The translations under genes and the position numbers were made by a program. The notes under the pieces are model-generated. The model was given only the letters and a program-made list of their open reading frames with translations, was not told the origin of the DNA and ran no database searches. Below, piece after piece: positions 37,004 to 48,946 of a stretch of DNA of 64,000 nucleotides; the first letter of the stretch is position 1, and each line of letters opens with the position of its first letter. Origin of the DNA: Sindora glabra (lineage: Eukaryota; Streptophyta; Magnoliopsida; Fabales; Fabaceae); assembly GCA_020226215.1 (NCBI GenBank), contig CM035236.1, positions 63,142,268 through 63,206,267 of the forward strand, in the 5' to 3' direction.

Positions 37004-37103
37004 TAAACTGAAGCCTCATCTTTATAGGATTGACCTAATTCAATCTTACTACAATTTTGTGATTTCAATTTAATTTTAGTGTGTTGCAATGTTCCTCACT
37101 ACA

Positions 37104-37640
37104 CCTTAGCACTTTATAATCTTTTTCACTTATGCAAGGAGTTGACAAGGATTGACTAATGGTCAAAACTATTATACCTTGGGGGTTTTAATTTTTGGAA
37201 TTCATGAGCCATTTATAACCCATCTTAGTGGGGTATAGGAGAAAGAGAAGGTTTTTGATTTTCCTACCTATCTTGGTTTTGATTCCCTGAGCTAATACTT
37301 TTTCTTGGGTTTATTGTTGAACAGTAGTCCAAGCTGGGGTTTTAGGTTATTTTTGTTCATTCCTATTCTCATTTGTAGGCAAGGCTGTAGATACTTCATG
37401 TTCAAACATGTCTAGATATGCCCTAGTTTGTACCATATCCTATAAAATAGATTAGAAACAAAATTTCTTTTCAAAATAAAAGATATTTGGCATTCCACAT
37501 GTATCCATTTAGATCATCTATGGTGGATGGCATGACATTGCACATGGTTACAGTTGAGTAGCTTCCCTAGATTATGCCTTATGATTCCATAATTTTTCAC
37601 CAGACCATGTTTCACCATTTTCATAGTTTACCTCGATCAT
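37104..37640 (-). pseudogene. Element A gag N-terminal part and leader, broken
   Basis: Joined to 26190 across element C, the minus strand reads VKKIIKC-stop-GVVVLCWLNWLA in one frame and EKDYKVLRCSGTMLVKLA with a frame change, matching the chromovirus gag block with EKIF..L.C......LA. From about 37250 to 37640 no coding resemblance is left; this should be the 5' leader. The stretch gggcatcta ... tttgaacatgaagtatctac is unremarkable. Confidence 0.55.
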
Positions 37641-37652
37641 ACTTTGATAACA
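37641..37652 (-). other. Primer-binding site of element A (tRNA-iMet type)
   Basis: The minus strand reads tgttatcaaagt four bases after the LTR end GGTTGTGACA; 9 of 12 positions match TGGTATCAGAGC, the complement of the initiator methionine tRNA end. This fixes element A as minus strand and 37657 as the inner edge of its 5' LTR. Confidence 0.75.
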
Positions 37653-37656
37653 ACTT

Positions 37657-40600
37657 TGTCACAACCTAATTTTGAACCATCATGAGTGGTATAAAGGCAT
37701 TAACCTAATAACTTTACAGGTTTTTTTTATCTAGAACTAATCCTTTTCAAACTTAACTATTTTTTAAAAACATGTAAGATGTAAAACCATGGTGTGGGAA
37801 GTTCTCTATTTTTTTTTGTATTTTTATATGTAAACTTCTAAACTCTTATTAAGAAAATAGACATCACAAAACTTTAATAGATGAAGTTAAGAAAAGTGCT
37901 TTTAATTAGTAATTTATTTACAATAGATAGAACATCATCTAAATAAATAGATACATTAAAGACTTTTTTCTTTTATTTAATGAAAAATATAACATTTAAA
38001 ACAAACTTGTAAAACTAACATAAATGACATTAAAATGCAAATCATCATTTTTCTTGGAAATTCATTAGGAAAATAAAAAGATATTTTAGAGAAAAAATAG
38101 ATGGAGAACTCTTTTAGTTACTTTAAAAGCATTAAGTTCCTTCTTTTAAAATAGAAGTTTAAACCATGATATAAATATATTAGAATAGGACCAAGTGAGA
38201 AAATTTTGAAAAAAAACAAAAAATCATATTCATTTTATAACATATACATACTCTCTTTAAATTTCTTGTTTTGAAGTAAAATAAATATCATATTTCTTTG
38301 AAACATTTTTTTGTAAATCATTTGACAAATCCCTTCAAAGAAAATCAACTTTCCACCATTTATTGAATATTTCCAAAACTTAATAGTACGTTAAAACTAC
38401 TTAAACACTCTTATGCAAATTACCTTGATATTGAAAACTATTTCCTTTCTTTTTTCCTTTTGAAAACCTTGGACCACATGTATGCATAAAGCAACATTTT
38501 TTTTTTGTAAAAACCATAAAATAATTACTTCAAGATATGGTGAGTAAGTGGTACTAAAAGTTATGCATCAAGCATCCACATATATAAATATGCGTCATTT
38601 ATACATAAAATACTTGGGTTCATAGATTTTACCTAGTCATCATTAGTCAATTATAAAATATTATACAAACCATAAAAAAGAAGTAAGATAAGTTAAAAAA
38701 TAATTTACAAATAATAGTCTTAAAAAATGATTTTAATGACAGTTTTCAAACTAAGTTTCAATGGTACCATCAGAGTTAGGCATTATGAAGTCTGCTACTA
38801 CTAGAACATAAGGCAATGGATCATCTATTGCTACTGTTGGTGGAGCTAGTACAACTAAAAATATGGGATCATGTGGTATATAATCATGCTTTGGCACATC
38901 GAATTGGTATTCAAAAATCACAATGGTGGGATTACCCAATATGTATACCTCAGAGGCAACGTAGAAGCCTAAACCCTCAACTGCATGAGTATTTAAATAC
39001 TGTGGAACTAGATCAGGCATTACGAACTCGAGTCTAACTACCCTAGTCTTGGCTTTCTACTACACACTAGAGTTATCAATCTTGATGACAAAATAAAGCT
39101 CTAGTTTAAAAAAACCTTACATAGTATCAAACAAATGCCACATTACATTTCTAAGCTTAGTGGGTTCCATCTAACTATAATGTATCTAAAAAACATATTT
39201 ACAAGTAAAGTGGGTAATGAAACACTAAATGAATGACTATAAAACCAATTTCCAATGGGTTTTAGCTAGAAAGTGAAATATATATGAAACATATATTAAA
39301 ATATTTTCTTACCAAAATACTTTCCCATTTATTTCATACATTTTCTCATTCTGTCTACAACACTTATAAAAGTATACAAGAAGATTGCAAATTAATCATA
39401 CAATAGAAATAGTATGAGGTATGCAAAGTTCCTACCTTGTAACATATGCATCAACTTTATCCCCCATGTCCTAAGCTTGTGCCTCCACATATATACCACG
39501 TATCATTTCATGTGATGTTGGAATATAGGGCACTGATTCATCTCCTATTATCTTCATAAAATAGGTTTCATATGTATTTCACATTCATTTCACATTGTCG
39601 CATAGGCCATCATTATCAAAACACAATTTCATAATATTCAATAGTATAAGGTTAGAATACTATCATTTTCTATATCGTTATATAAAATAGTATTATGGTC
39701 ATAATTTCATGATATAATCTAGAAAAAAAGTTTCACATTTACCTTATCACATATCAAGTGACTACTTTCAAGGCTTTCAAATTTATTGCTAGATTTTCAA
39801 GAGTTTAATAATTTTAATCACACTTTTCATATTTAAAAGTTCATTAACTCTTTCATAATTTTAGAGTTTTTACATCAACTCTTTCTCATCATTTTTATGA
39901 ATATCATTAAGGTTTTCTGCTTGAACACCCATATATAAAATTTCACTAGTGTATATACAATTCGAAAGATAAATCATAATCATTTTTCATGAATAAAAAA
40001 AATAGGATGCTCTCGGTTTTTGAACATAAATGATGGAGTTCACTTCATGCTTTCATAGCCAATTTCTTTCACATTCAAGCATATTTCAAGATCACTTATT
40101 TCCATGATATTCTACACTATACCTAAGCAATAATCTCTTTAAAAGCAAGATTACATCTCATTGTTTTTCCAACAAGAAATTGTGAGATTGCACCTTTGCT
40201 TTTCGACTTTTATTATTCTTAAAACTAGTCATTTCAAGCTTGTGCTTCACACATTAATCAAGTAAGAAAACCAAATTTTGTTACTAAAACAAGAAGTATT
40301 CATGGTATTATAGTAGTGAAACCATGACCTATAAGTTAAATTTACAATATCAAATAGTCACAAAATTAAGCATGAACCATACTTAGGTTTCACATGCAAT
40401 TATCACTTAGGAAACCAACTTTTCATATACAAATTTTTAGAAACTTGTTATTTCCTAGCTTGAAAATCATGACATTATTGGCCATTTCCTTACCTTTTTT
40501 TTTCCTTAAAACTTTGTTACACCAGCTACCAAAACATTTTATTGACACTCAACATCATAGGAAACAAAGTTTCTCTTTTAAAATCACAAATTACGTGTTC

Positions 40601-42711
40601 TTTTCCAGCAAGAAACCATAGTCCTTAGGGCTTGAATTTTAAAATCCTTTTGCTAAAAAACTTTTAGATAAAAATTCCCTAATATTCCTACAAGTGATTA
40701 AAATCAAGTTTATAAAAAGTTTCTCACAAAGTTAAAGTTTTTCCCTTAGTTCCATGGAGGAACTCGGGAGCTTCATAGCATGTCTCAATAACATTTTTAT
40801 TTACTTTTTTATATATAAACATGTTTATAAAAGATGACCATCCATGTTCTAAAATAAGTATGTCTTCATCAAGATTCATTTTCAAAGATCACTTTCAAGT
40901 GTTTTCATAAAAAACCTTTAATTTCTTTGCAAATCCTTTCCAAATATACTCCAAAACTCTTTTTATCTTCTTTTTTTATTTTTAGTAGCTTTTCAAAGTT
41001 TTAATTTTGAAAACAATGATATGGCTTCTAAAACATAAAGTGATTCCAAAAATTAAAAATTTTCCAAATACTTTTTTTTCTAAAGTTGGAAATTAAAACA
41101 TCCTTTTTCAATATTCAGATTCTTCAAGTGTAAAATAACTTATTTTTTTTTTAAGTAAACACTACTTTAACTACAATAGAGTAAGAGCAAGATCTACCAT
41201 GAAAATTATAGCTTTAACACACCATCACACACACACACACACATACACACACAAAAGATCTTCTTTAAAAAAAATATAGAAAGAAAAAATAATAGATCTC
41301 TACCCATGCATTTTAGAGCTTGCTTGCTTAATTATCCGCTTATGGATTCAAGTTTTATTTTTTTCCCTAAAAACATAACAAAGTTAGTAATAAAGCCTCT
41401 AAAAGTACCATGAAAAGTAGTAAAATAACAATAAAAGATAATTTTTACCAATCTTTAGAAGAATAAAGAAAATTTTCTTCAAAAACCAACTCAAAGAACT
41501 CAAGAAAACTTCAAAGAAAAATGAAACTCTCACTTTTTCTCTCACTAACATCATGGAGCTTTACTAAAAATGGTGTGAGAATTTTAGCTTGAAAGCATGC
41601 CTATCTATAGTAATTTGAGGTGTCCTACTCAATCTTCTATTACACCACCATTGACTAAGCAAACTACACTTCCTTAGTCTCCAACTAGGGGACATGATTT
41701 TCATATCAAGAACATATTCCTTCATTAGATGATCACATGATTAAAAAGTTGTTGTTCACACTTTGTAGAAGTGAAAAACTATTTTTCTTAGGCTCCATGT
41801 TGTTCTAGGCATCTAGTACCCTAGGATGAAGTGAATCTTATAAAGTTTCTAACATTCTCTTTCTAATCTTCGTAAATGTTCTTTCATTAAATGCGCAAAT
41901 GCTAATATCCTTGTATTTATTGACCATGTACCATGAAAGCTTCTCTTGAGTTATAGCTTCATGATAAGGCCTAAGCCAATTTACCTGGTCACTAATCCAA
42001 CATGTGTTCACATTCAATAAGATAATGAGTTTAATCCAAAAAGCTTACTTTCCAAGTTACTAATTTAAATTTTTCAACAAAATCAATTTAGGAAAAATAC
42101 TTCGAAATTAACCCAATTTTGATAAATAAATTATTTCCTTAAATAACTAATATCGAGAAATTTTCATAAATTAAATACTAAACTACTTTTTTAATTTTTC
42201 ATAATAAAAAAAATACTATTTTCTTCAATCCATATCATTTCCAATAATTAACCTCATTTTAGTAGTATTTATGAGTGTTATATTACTTGTCAAATTAATC
42301 CACATTTATTTTAAAATAGAAAACTTACTAGGATCTTAGGCAAAAATCATAAGAAAAACTTTAAATTGGGCTTTTATCAAGTTGTTACTCATTTATGCTA
42401 TTCTAACATAGTTATAGTTCAAATTTTTATTATTTATACTATGGGCTTTGAAATTTGAATAAGTCCACTTTTGGCTCCTTCCAAACCTATACAAGCTTTC
42501 TAAGATTTTTCAAAAATTTCACATTTTAGTAACTTTAGACTTTAATATGGTAATTTTAGGTAGAACACTTAGGTAATTTCATACTTTTATCAACCTTTGA
42601 TTTTAGATACTTCTAATTTTTCCTAAAATAGATGCTGTTGGATTTTTCATCCACCAATATTAATGGGTCTCTCCATTAATTACTTATTAGTATACACTTT
42701 TTAACACAGTT
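37657..42711 (-). repeat. 5' LTR of element A (about 5.06 kb, outer end lost)
   Basis: Starts tgtcacaacctaatttt and follows 1112-6292 in order throughout. It ends at about 42711 (tacactttttaaca), where the left LTR continues for some 55 bp to TGTAACACC. The outer end and the target duplication are missing. Frames at 38751-39037 and 40394-40621 lie inside it and are not genes. Confidence 0.8.
41226..41253. repeat. (CA)n microsatellite with one interruption
   Basis: Lies at the position of the right LTR of A that matches 4749-4789 of the left LTR. Confidence 0.85.
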
Positions 42712-42914
42712 CTTGTAGGAACAAAGGTTAGAAGTCTATCTCAATAACAACTTTATGTTTTCCATTTTTTGGGAAGTAACATAACCTTTCTTCTTTCACC
42801 AAGGATTAAGTAGACATTTGAAGGCCAATTGAAGTGTTTTAAGTCCTACCTAGCTAGATGGTTAGCTATTTACTAGAGGGAATTAGAATATTGGGATTGC
42901 ATTGATGAACTATG
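42712..42914. other. Unassigned sequence before S4
   Basis: It continues after S4 at 44392, since ctatg at 42910-42914 and 44387-44391 is S4's duplication. No recognisable coding or repeat family in either strand. Confidence 0.5.
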
Positions 42915-44386
42915 TGTTAGTGTATATGCCCTAAAATCAATCATATTGGTGATTATAATTTTGAATCATGTTATTTTAATGGCAATTCTAATTATTATAT
43001 TTATATATATTGTCTGCGTAATATATTCAATTATGATAATAACCTTAGAATAATTGTATTCTTAAATGTCCCTAGTCATATATCATTGTGGATTAGGTTG
43101 CTTTGATATGTTAAGACTAGCATGTGTGAAGACTTATATGGGATATTAAGTTTACACATGAGTACAAGTTAGAGAACTTGTATACTGGACCGACCCGTAT
43201 TAAGAACACTACATGGATCGTTATATGAGTGTCATGAGTGGTTCTTAGTGATCATTATTAATATGGTCCTTTGACCTGAGATCACTAAGGTTCCCTACAT
43301 ATGAGTTTCATATTTTGATACTATTCTATGTCATTAATGGTTGAGTGAATGCAAGGGTAGATATTGGATATGTCACATATCAAGCGGAGGGGTTTGTGTG
43401 ATTAAGATGGGATTTGTCCCTCCTATATAACAGGAGTAACATCTATAGGCTCCTTGATTAAGTAAAGCTGAGAAAATGTATGGCCATGATTAGATGAATT
43501 GACATGGGATGTCGATTACATTTGTTTCAGTTAGCTTACTTAGGAATCAAGAAACCTTAAGATTAAGCTATATGAGAATGACACGGTCCATGTCTCATGC
43601 TCAATCTAGATGTATAGGACAAAAGGACATAGGTGATGATCACGTATAAAGGTTTAGTCAAATCACCGACTTTCTCATTGCTTGGGTAACAATGATGTGT
43701 TGCTAGACACCAATCATTATTTATGATCATTAATATGATCAATGGTCATTGCCAACATAATGAGAGCCTGTAGGGTCGCACACTTAGAGCCTAGTGAATT
43801 TGGAATTAATGGATCAAATTGTTTGGGCTTAATATTTAAGAATTCATGTTATAATTATAAGGCCCAATAGTAAGCCTATAATTGTAAATGGAATAAAGCC
43901 CAAATAGGTTAGGTTTTTCTATGCACCTATTTAAATAGGCTTGTTGGGTAATAATAAGATTATTATCATTATTCACGCACGCTAAAAAGGCATAGAAAAA
44001 TCCTAGCACCTCTCCTTGACCAAAACCCTTAAAGAGGCGTAGCTAGCACTACGAGGTGAAAGGAGATCAATTCCAACTGGTGTTTGTGCAGACATTCATC
44101 GGTGATTCACGGGTTTGTGTGGATACCATAGAGGTGCAGCCACATTAAACGCTGCACTGGTGATCTGATCTTCTAGTTTCTATTCCGGTTCGTGATTAGG
44201 AGATCAGATTGGATTGGAAAACGGATAGAAGCAGATTGAATTTGTTGTGTAGCGAACAGAATATTTTTGGCCGAAAGGTATAAACCCTAATCCCTAATCT
44301 ATGGCATTCTAAATTTGCATGGATCCTTGGTGGAAATCGTGCAAAATTTTATTCCGCTGTGCATGTATGATGTGCGATTTCCAGCA
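42915..44386 (+). mobile_element. S4: solo LTR of family S (subfamily A), 1472 bp
   Basis: TGTTAGTG ... TTTCCAGCA with perfect duplications ctatg (42910-42914, 44387-44391). It has the same length as S1 and, like it, the long variant of the 3' region. The palindromic TATA element is at 43927-43940. The 46-codon 5' hydrophobic frame is open. Confidence 0.92.
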
Positions 44387-44391
44387 CTATG

Positions 44392-44957
44392 GTGGTAGTA
44401 GTTTGAATCTTGAGTTGTTAAATAACTAACTATGTTATAGGTGGTGGTGAATTAGTTAGAAGCTATAGTGGGATCATACTTGTTTAAGAGAGTGAATATA
44501 GAGTCCATGTAACATTAGATAATATTGCTCCTATATGTTATTGCCTAATCACTAGTTCATTCAATATAGAGGTCAAAATTGTAATCATGAAAGTTTTAGT
44601 TGATGTTACTTTAGAGGGTTAGGAATCTAGGCTTAATATCATTGTCACAACACTAATTCCTTAGCTAATCACAATCATGGTCAAATCTAGGGTCTTAAAT
44701 AAGCTAGTTGTCATCACAAGGTTCCTAGATGATGGTGCAAATGGGCTAGTAGGAGTTATAGGTATATGTTCTATAGGAGTAAAGCCTAGAGGCATTCCTA
44801 TAGTAGTATTCCCAAAGGGTTACTAGAAGAGATAGTATTACTACTATTTTTGTCATTAGAAATGATTTTATTGTTTAGGCCTATTCTTTGTATATAGTTC
44901 CCCAGTGAAGTTTCCAAATGCTAATTCTATAGGTTTCAAAGATTGGAAGTATAAGTT
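44392..44957. other. Unassigned sequence between S4 and S5
   Basis: AT-rich. The plus strand has an open-looking segment near 44700-44820 (GLVGVIGICSIGVKPRGIPI) and the minus strand FGNTTIGMPLGFTPIEHIPI, but neither is linked to a family I recognise. It could be retrotransposon gag debris. It resumes after S5 at 46332. Confidence 0.35.
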
Positions 44958-44962
44958 AATAA

Positions 44963-46326
44963 TGTCAGTGTATATGCTCTAAAACTAATCATATTGATGA
45001 TTTTAAATTTGAATTATATTTTTTTAATGGTAATTCCAATTATCATATTTATAAATATATTATCTATGTAATATATTTAATTATAATAATAACCTTAGAA
45101 TAATTGTATTCTTAAATGTCCCTATTCATATATCATTGTGGATTGGGTTGCTTTGATATTTTAAGACAAGCATGTGTGGTGTCTTATATGAGATATTAAG
45201 TCTGCACATGGGTACAAGTTAGAGAACCTATATACTGAACTGACCTACCCTAAGAATACTAATGGATTATTGTATGAGTGTCATGAGTGATTCTTAATGA
45301 TCATTATTAATATGGTCCTTTGAATTGAGATCGCCAAAATACCCTACATGTGAGTTTCATATTTTGATACTACTTTATGTCACTCATGGTTAAGTGAATA
45401 CAAAGGTAGTTATTGGATATGTCACATATCATGTGGAGGGATTTATATGATCAAGATGGAATTTGCCCCTCTTATAAAATAGGAGTGACATTTGTGGGTC
45501 CCTTGATTAAATAAGGCTGAGAAAATGCATGCCATGCTTAAGTGAATTGATATGGGATTTTAGTTACATTTGCTTCAGTCAGCTTACTTAGGAATCAAGA
45601 AACCTTTAGATTGGGCTATACGGGAATCACACGGTCTATATCTCGTACTTAATTTAGATAACTAGGATAAAAGGATATAGATGATGATCATGTATAAAGG
45701 TTTAGTTAAATCACTGATTTTCTCATTACTTGGGTAATAATGATGTATTGCTAGACACCGCTCATTGTCTATGATCATTAATATGATTAATGATTATTAT
45801 CAATATAATGAGAGTCTGTAGAGTTGCACACTTAGAGCTTAGTGAATTTGGAATTAATAGACTAAAGTATTTAGGCCTAATATTTGGGAATTCCATATTA
45901 TAATTATAAAGCCTGATAATAAGCCTATAATTATACATGGAACAAAGCCCAATTAGTTAGGATTTTCAATGCACCTATTTAAATAGGTTTGTTGGGTAAT
46001 AATATAGATTATTCATGCATCCCAAAGTATAAAAACCCTAGCAGCCCTCTTTAACTATAACCCCTTAAAGAGGCATAGCTAGCACTACATGGCAAATGAG
46101 GAGAATTCCAATTAGTGGTCGTGGATGTTTATCAGTGATCTGCTAGTTCGTGTGGATACCTTAGAGTTTTCAGCTGAAAGGAAGTTGAAAAGGTAATTAA
46201 CGAATGAGTCCCTGAATGATCGAAAAGGTATTGATCAAATCCTTATTCTAATCTAATGTTTTGTATGGAAACTTTAGCTGGGATCGATTAATTTTCGCTG
46301 CCTTTGTTTAACTCTTAATCCTAACA
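44963..46326 (+). mobile_element. S5: solo LTR of family S (subfamily B), 1364 bp
   Basis: TGTCAGTGTATATGCTC ... TTAATCCTAACA, flanked by aataa (44958-44962) and tataa (46327-46331), 4 of 5 matching. The first ~1.19 kb follows the S1 pattern with many substitutions. After gtgtggatacc (46150-46160) the 3' end is unlike S1-S4 and like S6, with gaaaggaagttgaa, gaatgagtcc and gatcgaaaag. The TATA palindrome cctatttaaatagg is kept at 45974-45987. The 5' hydrophobic frame is broken by a shift. It is older than S1-S4. Confidence 0.85.
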
Positions 46327-46331
46327 TATAA

Positions 46332-46609
46332 TTGGGTTCTTAAGAATGGCTTAAAAAAGAAAAGAGGAAAGAGTTTTTGTGAAGCATTTTAGCAGGACAA
46401 AGAAAGCCTTTTGTAGTGATTCTTAGTCAGGACTTTTATGTTAGTTTGTTCATTGTCCTTTTAGATAAGCACATGCATGGCTTTTATATGCATAAGAGGT
46501 GGTGGCTTAAGTAATAAGACATAATTTAACGGCTTAAATTAAGATTAATCATATCAAGGGATTTATGATAATTGATATGAATAACAAAAAGGTAATTATA
46601 ATAGAAGGA
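46332..46609. other. Unassigned sequence between S5 and D3
   Basis: No recognisable feature; it appears to continue at 48947 across D3. Confidence 0.5.
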
Positions 46610-47764
46610 CAATTTGTAATGTCCCGAATTTTTAATTCTATCATCTGAATCTCTAAATTCTAAGGTCGTAGAAACGAAGAGCACATTTAAATTAGCTTAG
46701 TGGGCGAATCTTAAGTTGAAAGGAATTAAGTGTAAGGGTAAATGAAATTTTGAAGGAAAAAGGATAGTAGGAAAAGAATTAATTTCCTAACAATATAGAT
46801 GATCAAAAGAGGTTAGAAAATCCTAAAAAGGGGAGTTGTCTAAGTCTGACAGTGTAAAGAATTTTAAACAGACAAAAACCCTATGGACTAAAGTGCAAAA
46901 GTGCAAAATCGGGTGTGGTTAAAGTGAAAATAACCAAGGATTTGGGATCTAATATGAGTAACCAAGATTTTGGGGTGTAATATGTGATTTTCTTTTAGTG
47001 AGACCAATAGACACATGACAAGTGTCCTTGTTGGAAGAAAATGGACAAGTGTCCTTATTTGAAGAAATGGCAAGAATGCCCTTGAAGCTTCATGAAGGCT
47101 CTTTCTTCTTATCCTTTCCACCTTGTAGCCGTGGAAGATTCCATGAAAGAAGCTTAAAAACGTGCAGGAGAGAGAGAGGAAGAGAGAGAAAGTTTCTGTT
47201 GGCTTTTTCACCCAAAAATAGTGAGATTTAGGCTTGGGGGTAGAAGGAAAAGTTGCTCTTCTCATCAAGCTCTATCCATTGGTGTGTTTAGATTGAAGAA
47301 AAGCTCAAGTTTGATCAAGTTTGGGGAGCTCTAAGTGAGGATTTTCAAGTTGCACCAAGAGGTAAAAATGTTCTCCTCCAAAAGCTCTTTAATGTACTCT
47401 TTTTAGTTTCTTGAGATCTTGATGTTGGTGTGGTCAAAGGTGGTTGACCATGGAGTTTTGGATGATTTGAACATGTTTAATGGTGTTTTAGATGTTGTTA
47501 TGTTGAACTATGGCTTTGGTTTGGTGTAAAAATAGCAAGAAACCATGATATACACAGTCTAGAATTTTAGAGGCATAATGGTGCATGTGTGGATTTGGCA
47601 TGATTTATTTGGAATTTAGTTAAATTGATAAAATTAGGATGATTCTTATGAGTTATGAAGCCTATGGAAGATGAAATTTTGAGTTATGAAAGTGTGTATG
47701 AAACTTCCCTTTTGAGAAGCCAAGGGGAGAAGGAGGTTTAGCCATGTAAATTGTGTTTTTGGAA

Positions 47765-47964
47765 GATCAGTAATGTACACGGGATAGAACACGGCCCATG
47801 TTGTACCCCATGTTCTGTACACGGGGTAGAACACGGCCTATGTTGTACCCCGTGTTCTTCTACGAAGGCAGATCAGTAATGTACATGGGGCAGAACACGG
47901 CCCATGTTGTACCCCATGTTCTGAACACGGGGTAGAACACGGCCCATGTTCACCCCCGTGTTCT
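47765..47964. repeat. Tandem array of palindromic GC-rich units in D3
   Basis: Four units of about 42-52 bp, each built around gtacacggggtagaacacgg and ending accccatgttct or ccccgtgttct. Each unit folds on itself (ACACGGGGTA against TACCCCGTGT). Units 1-2 and 3-4 form a duplicated pair of about 106 bp, each starting gatcagtaatgtaca. This is sharply more G+C-rich than its surroundings. Confidence 0.85.
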
Positions 47965-48255
47965 TTGTCAAGTGAACATTTTGGCTTTAATTCTTCACGT
48001 TTTGCATGGTTTTACTTCTGGATCCTTTTCTAATGTTCATATGTGTCATTTCAAGGCCTGAAAATAAGATATAGAGCATCTAAGTATGCATTTATTTAAG
48101 TGGAGGAAGTAAAGAATACATGAGATTTAAGGAAAGTGATGATGTTCTAATAAGAACTATGATGTGTATTTGTATAGACTAAGGAGTGACAACTTGGAAA
48201 GGCAAGGGGAATTGTAAAGAAGTTATAAGTGAGGGCAAGGGAAACATCACTATTG

Positions 48256-48443
48256 GAAGACAGTCAAATATTGTGTGTGTAAGGCTTATGGCTCGAGTTA
48301 TCCCCGGGATGGTAATGAAATTACTGTATGCGGTACCTATGGCCTTTAGAGTTCCCCGGGAAGACAGTGAAATGCTGTATATGAGGCCTATGGCCTTTAG
48401 AGTTCCCCAGGAAGACAGTGAAATTGTTGTATATGAGGCCTAG
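48256..48443 (+). repeat. 51-bp tandem repeat in D3, about 3.5 units
   Basis: Units at 48337-48387 and 48388-48439 are almost identical (ctatggcctttagagttcc ...). An older unit is at 48285-48336 and a partial one at 48256-48284. The period is a multiple of three, so one frame (48186-48443) repeats 17 residues containing MAFRVP.EDSE. Since it sits inside an LTR, coding is unlikely. Confidence 0.85.
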
Positions 48444-48946
48444 GTACGTTTATCTGTGATGGCCATCTAGATATCTATATAAGTCCTTGAATGGGCTTGA
48501 TGATTGCTATGTGTGATGCACATTTCTTACAATAGTCCGGAATGAGATGATAAATGATTAATCATTTTTGAAACGTGTGTTTTATTTGCTTAAGGATCTG
48601 GAATGGCTTGATATGTTTTCGTGGTAATAGCTAGCTACTGGGAAACTCTGTTTCTTATGTTTTCGTATTATTACTAACTATTGCAGGTGATGCTTCTAAA
48701 GGCCCTCTTGACAAGGGAGAATAGAGATTTTGAAGATGTATTAAGAATGATTGTATAGTTGTTAATTTTGTAAGTGATGGATGTAAAGTTGAACTTTTGT
48801 ATAATTACATGACCCTTGCCTATATTGTATGAGATTCATATATTTGAGGCATTGTGAGCTAGCTTAGAGTAGAAGGCAAATTAGTATTCAATAATTATCT
48901 ATTTAATGAGGATTAAGGTGTTATTAAGTAAGGGAGTTACACAATT

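Larger units (their letters stand above)
26191..37098 (+). mobile_element. Element C: internally deleted Athila-type element, heavily nested
   Basis: A plus-strand element with perfect target duplications ctaca at 26186-26190 and 37099-37103, inserted in the gag of A. The 5' LTR (26191-26897) is short and carries an inverted segment. The 3' LTR (32913-37098) is cut by D2. Inside are a decayed tRNA-Asp-type primer site (26904-26920), gag-like debris, a pol fragment around 28100-28220 and 29671-29760, and the long 3' untranslated region with two polypurine tracts. Reverse transcriptase, RNase H and integrase are missing altogether. With S3, E and D2 removed it is about 5.0 kb, roughly half of B. 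Confidence 0.85.
32913..37098 (+). repeat. 3' LTR of element C, split by D2
   Basis: Starts tgatatgtaagattttg after the polypurine tract and ends tgttcctca before the duplication ctaca. D2 sits at 34219-37003. Without D2 and one copy of its duplication it is about 1.4 kb, and it contains no inversion, unlike the 5' LTR. Confidence 0.85.
1112..42711 (-). mobile_element. Element A: chromovirus (Ty3/gypsy, Tekay/Del-like), heavily nested
   Basis: A minus-strand LTR retrotransposon holds everything from 1112 to about 42711. Its 3' LTR is on the left (1112-6292) and its 5' LTR on the right (37657-42711). Going leftward come a tRNA-iMet-type primer site (37641-37652), gag, protease, reverse transcriptase, RNase H, integrase and a chromodomain. 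The coding part is cut by S1, B and C, each with its own target duplication. Removing these leaves about 4.7 kb of internal sequence, which is normal for a chromovirus, and about 15 kb in all. The left flank is tcatt. The right LTR has lost roughly 55 bp of its outer end, so the matching duplication is gone. The two LTRs differ by an estimated 20-25% in a stretch compared by eye, so this is an old insertion. No frame is intact. Confidence 0.85.
46615..48941 (+). mobile_element. D3: Del-like solo LTR with internal tandem repeats, 2327 bp
   Basis: TGTAATGTCCCGAATTTTTA ... GTAAGGGAGTTACA with perfect duplications caatt at 46610-46614 and 48942-48946. The start is of the Del/Tekay LTR type. Two tandem arrays lie inside, one of palindromic units (47765-47964) and one of 51-bp units (48256-48443). 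A GA-rich stretch (47165-47190) and a purine/pyrimidine-rich leader at 46990-47260 explain the long frames on both strands there, which I do not regard as genes. No internal region is attached. Confidence 0.85.

Noticed and set aside
38751..39037. Overlapping frames of 89 and 73 codons on both strands
   Set aside because: Located in the 5' LTR of element A. The matching stretch of the 3' LTR (about 2215-2540) has no such frame.
42915..46326. S4 and S5 as the two LTRs of one short element
   Set aside because: They have different target duplications (ctatg; aataa/tataa), belong to different subfamilies with different 3' ends, and the 576 bp between them holds no primer site or purine tract.
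46888..47268. 126-codon minus-strand frame and the opposite 69-codon frame at 47022-47231
   Set aside because: Both lie in the purine/pyrimidine-skewed leader of LTR D3, overlap each other on opposite strands and have no family resemblance.
47765..48443. CRISPR-like array
   Set aside because: The units are tandem, without unique spacers, inside a plant LTR.
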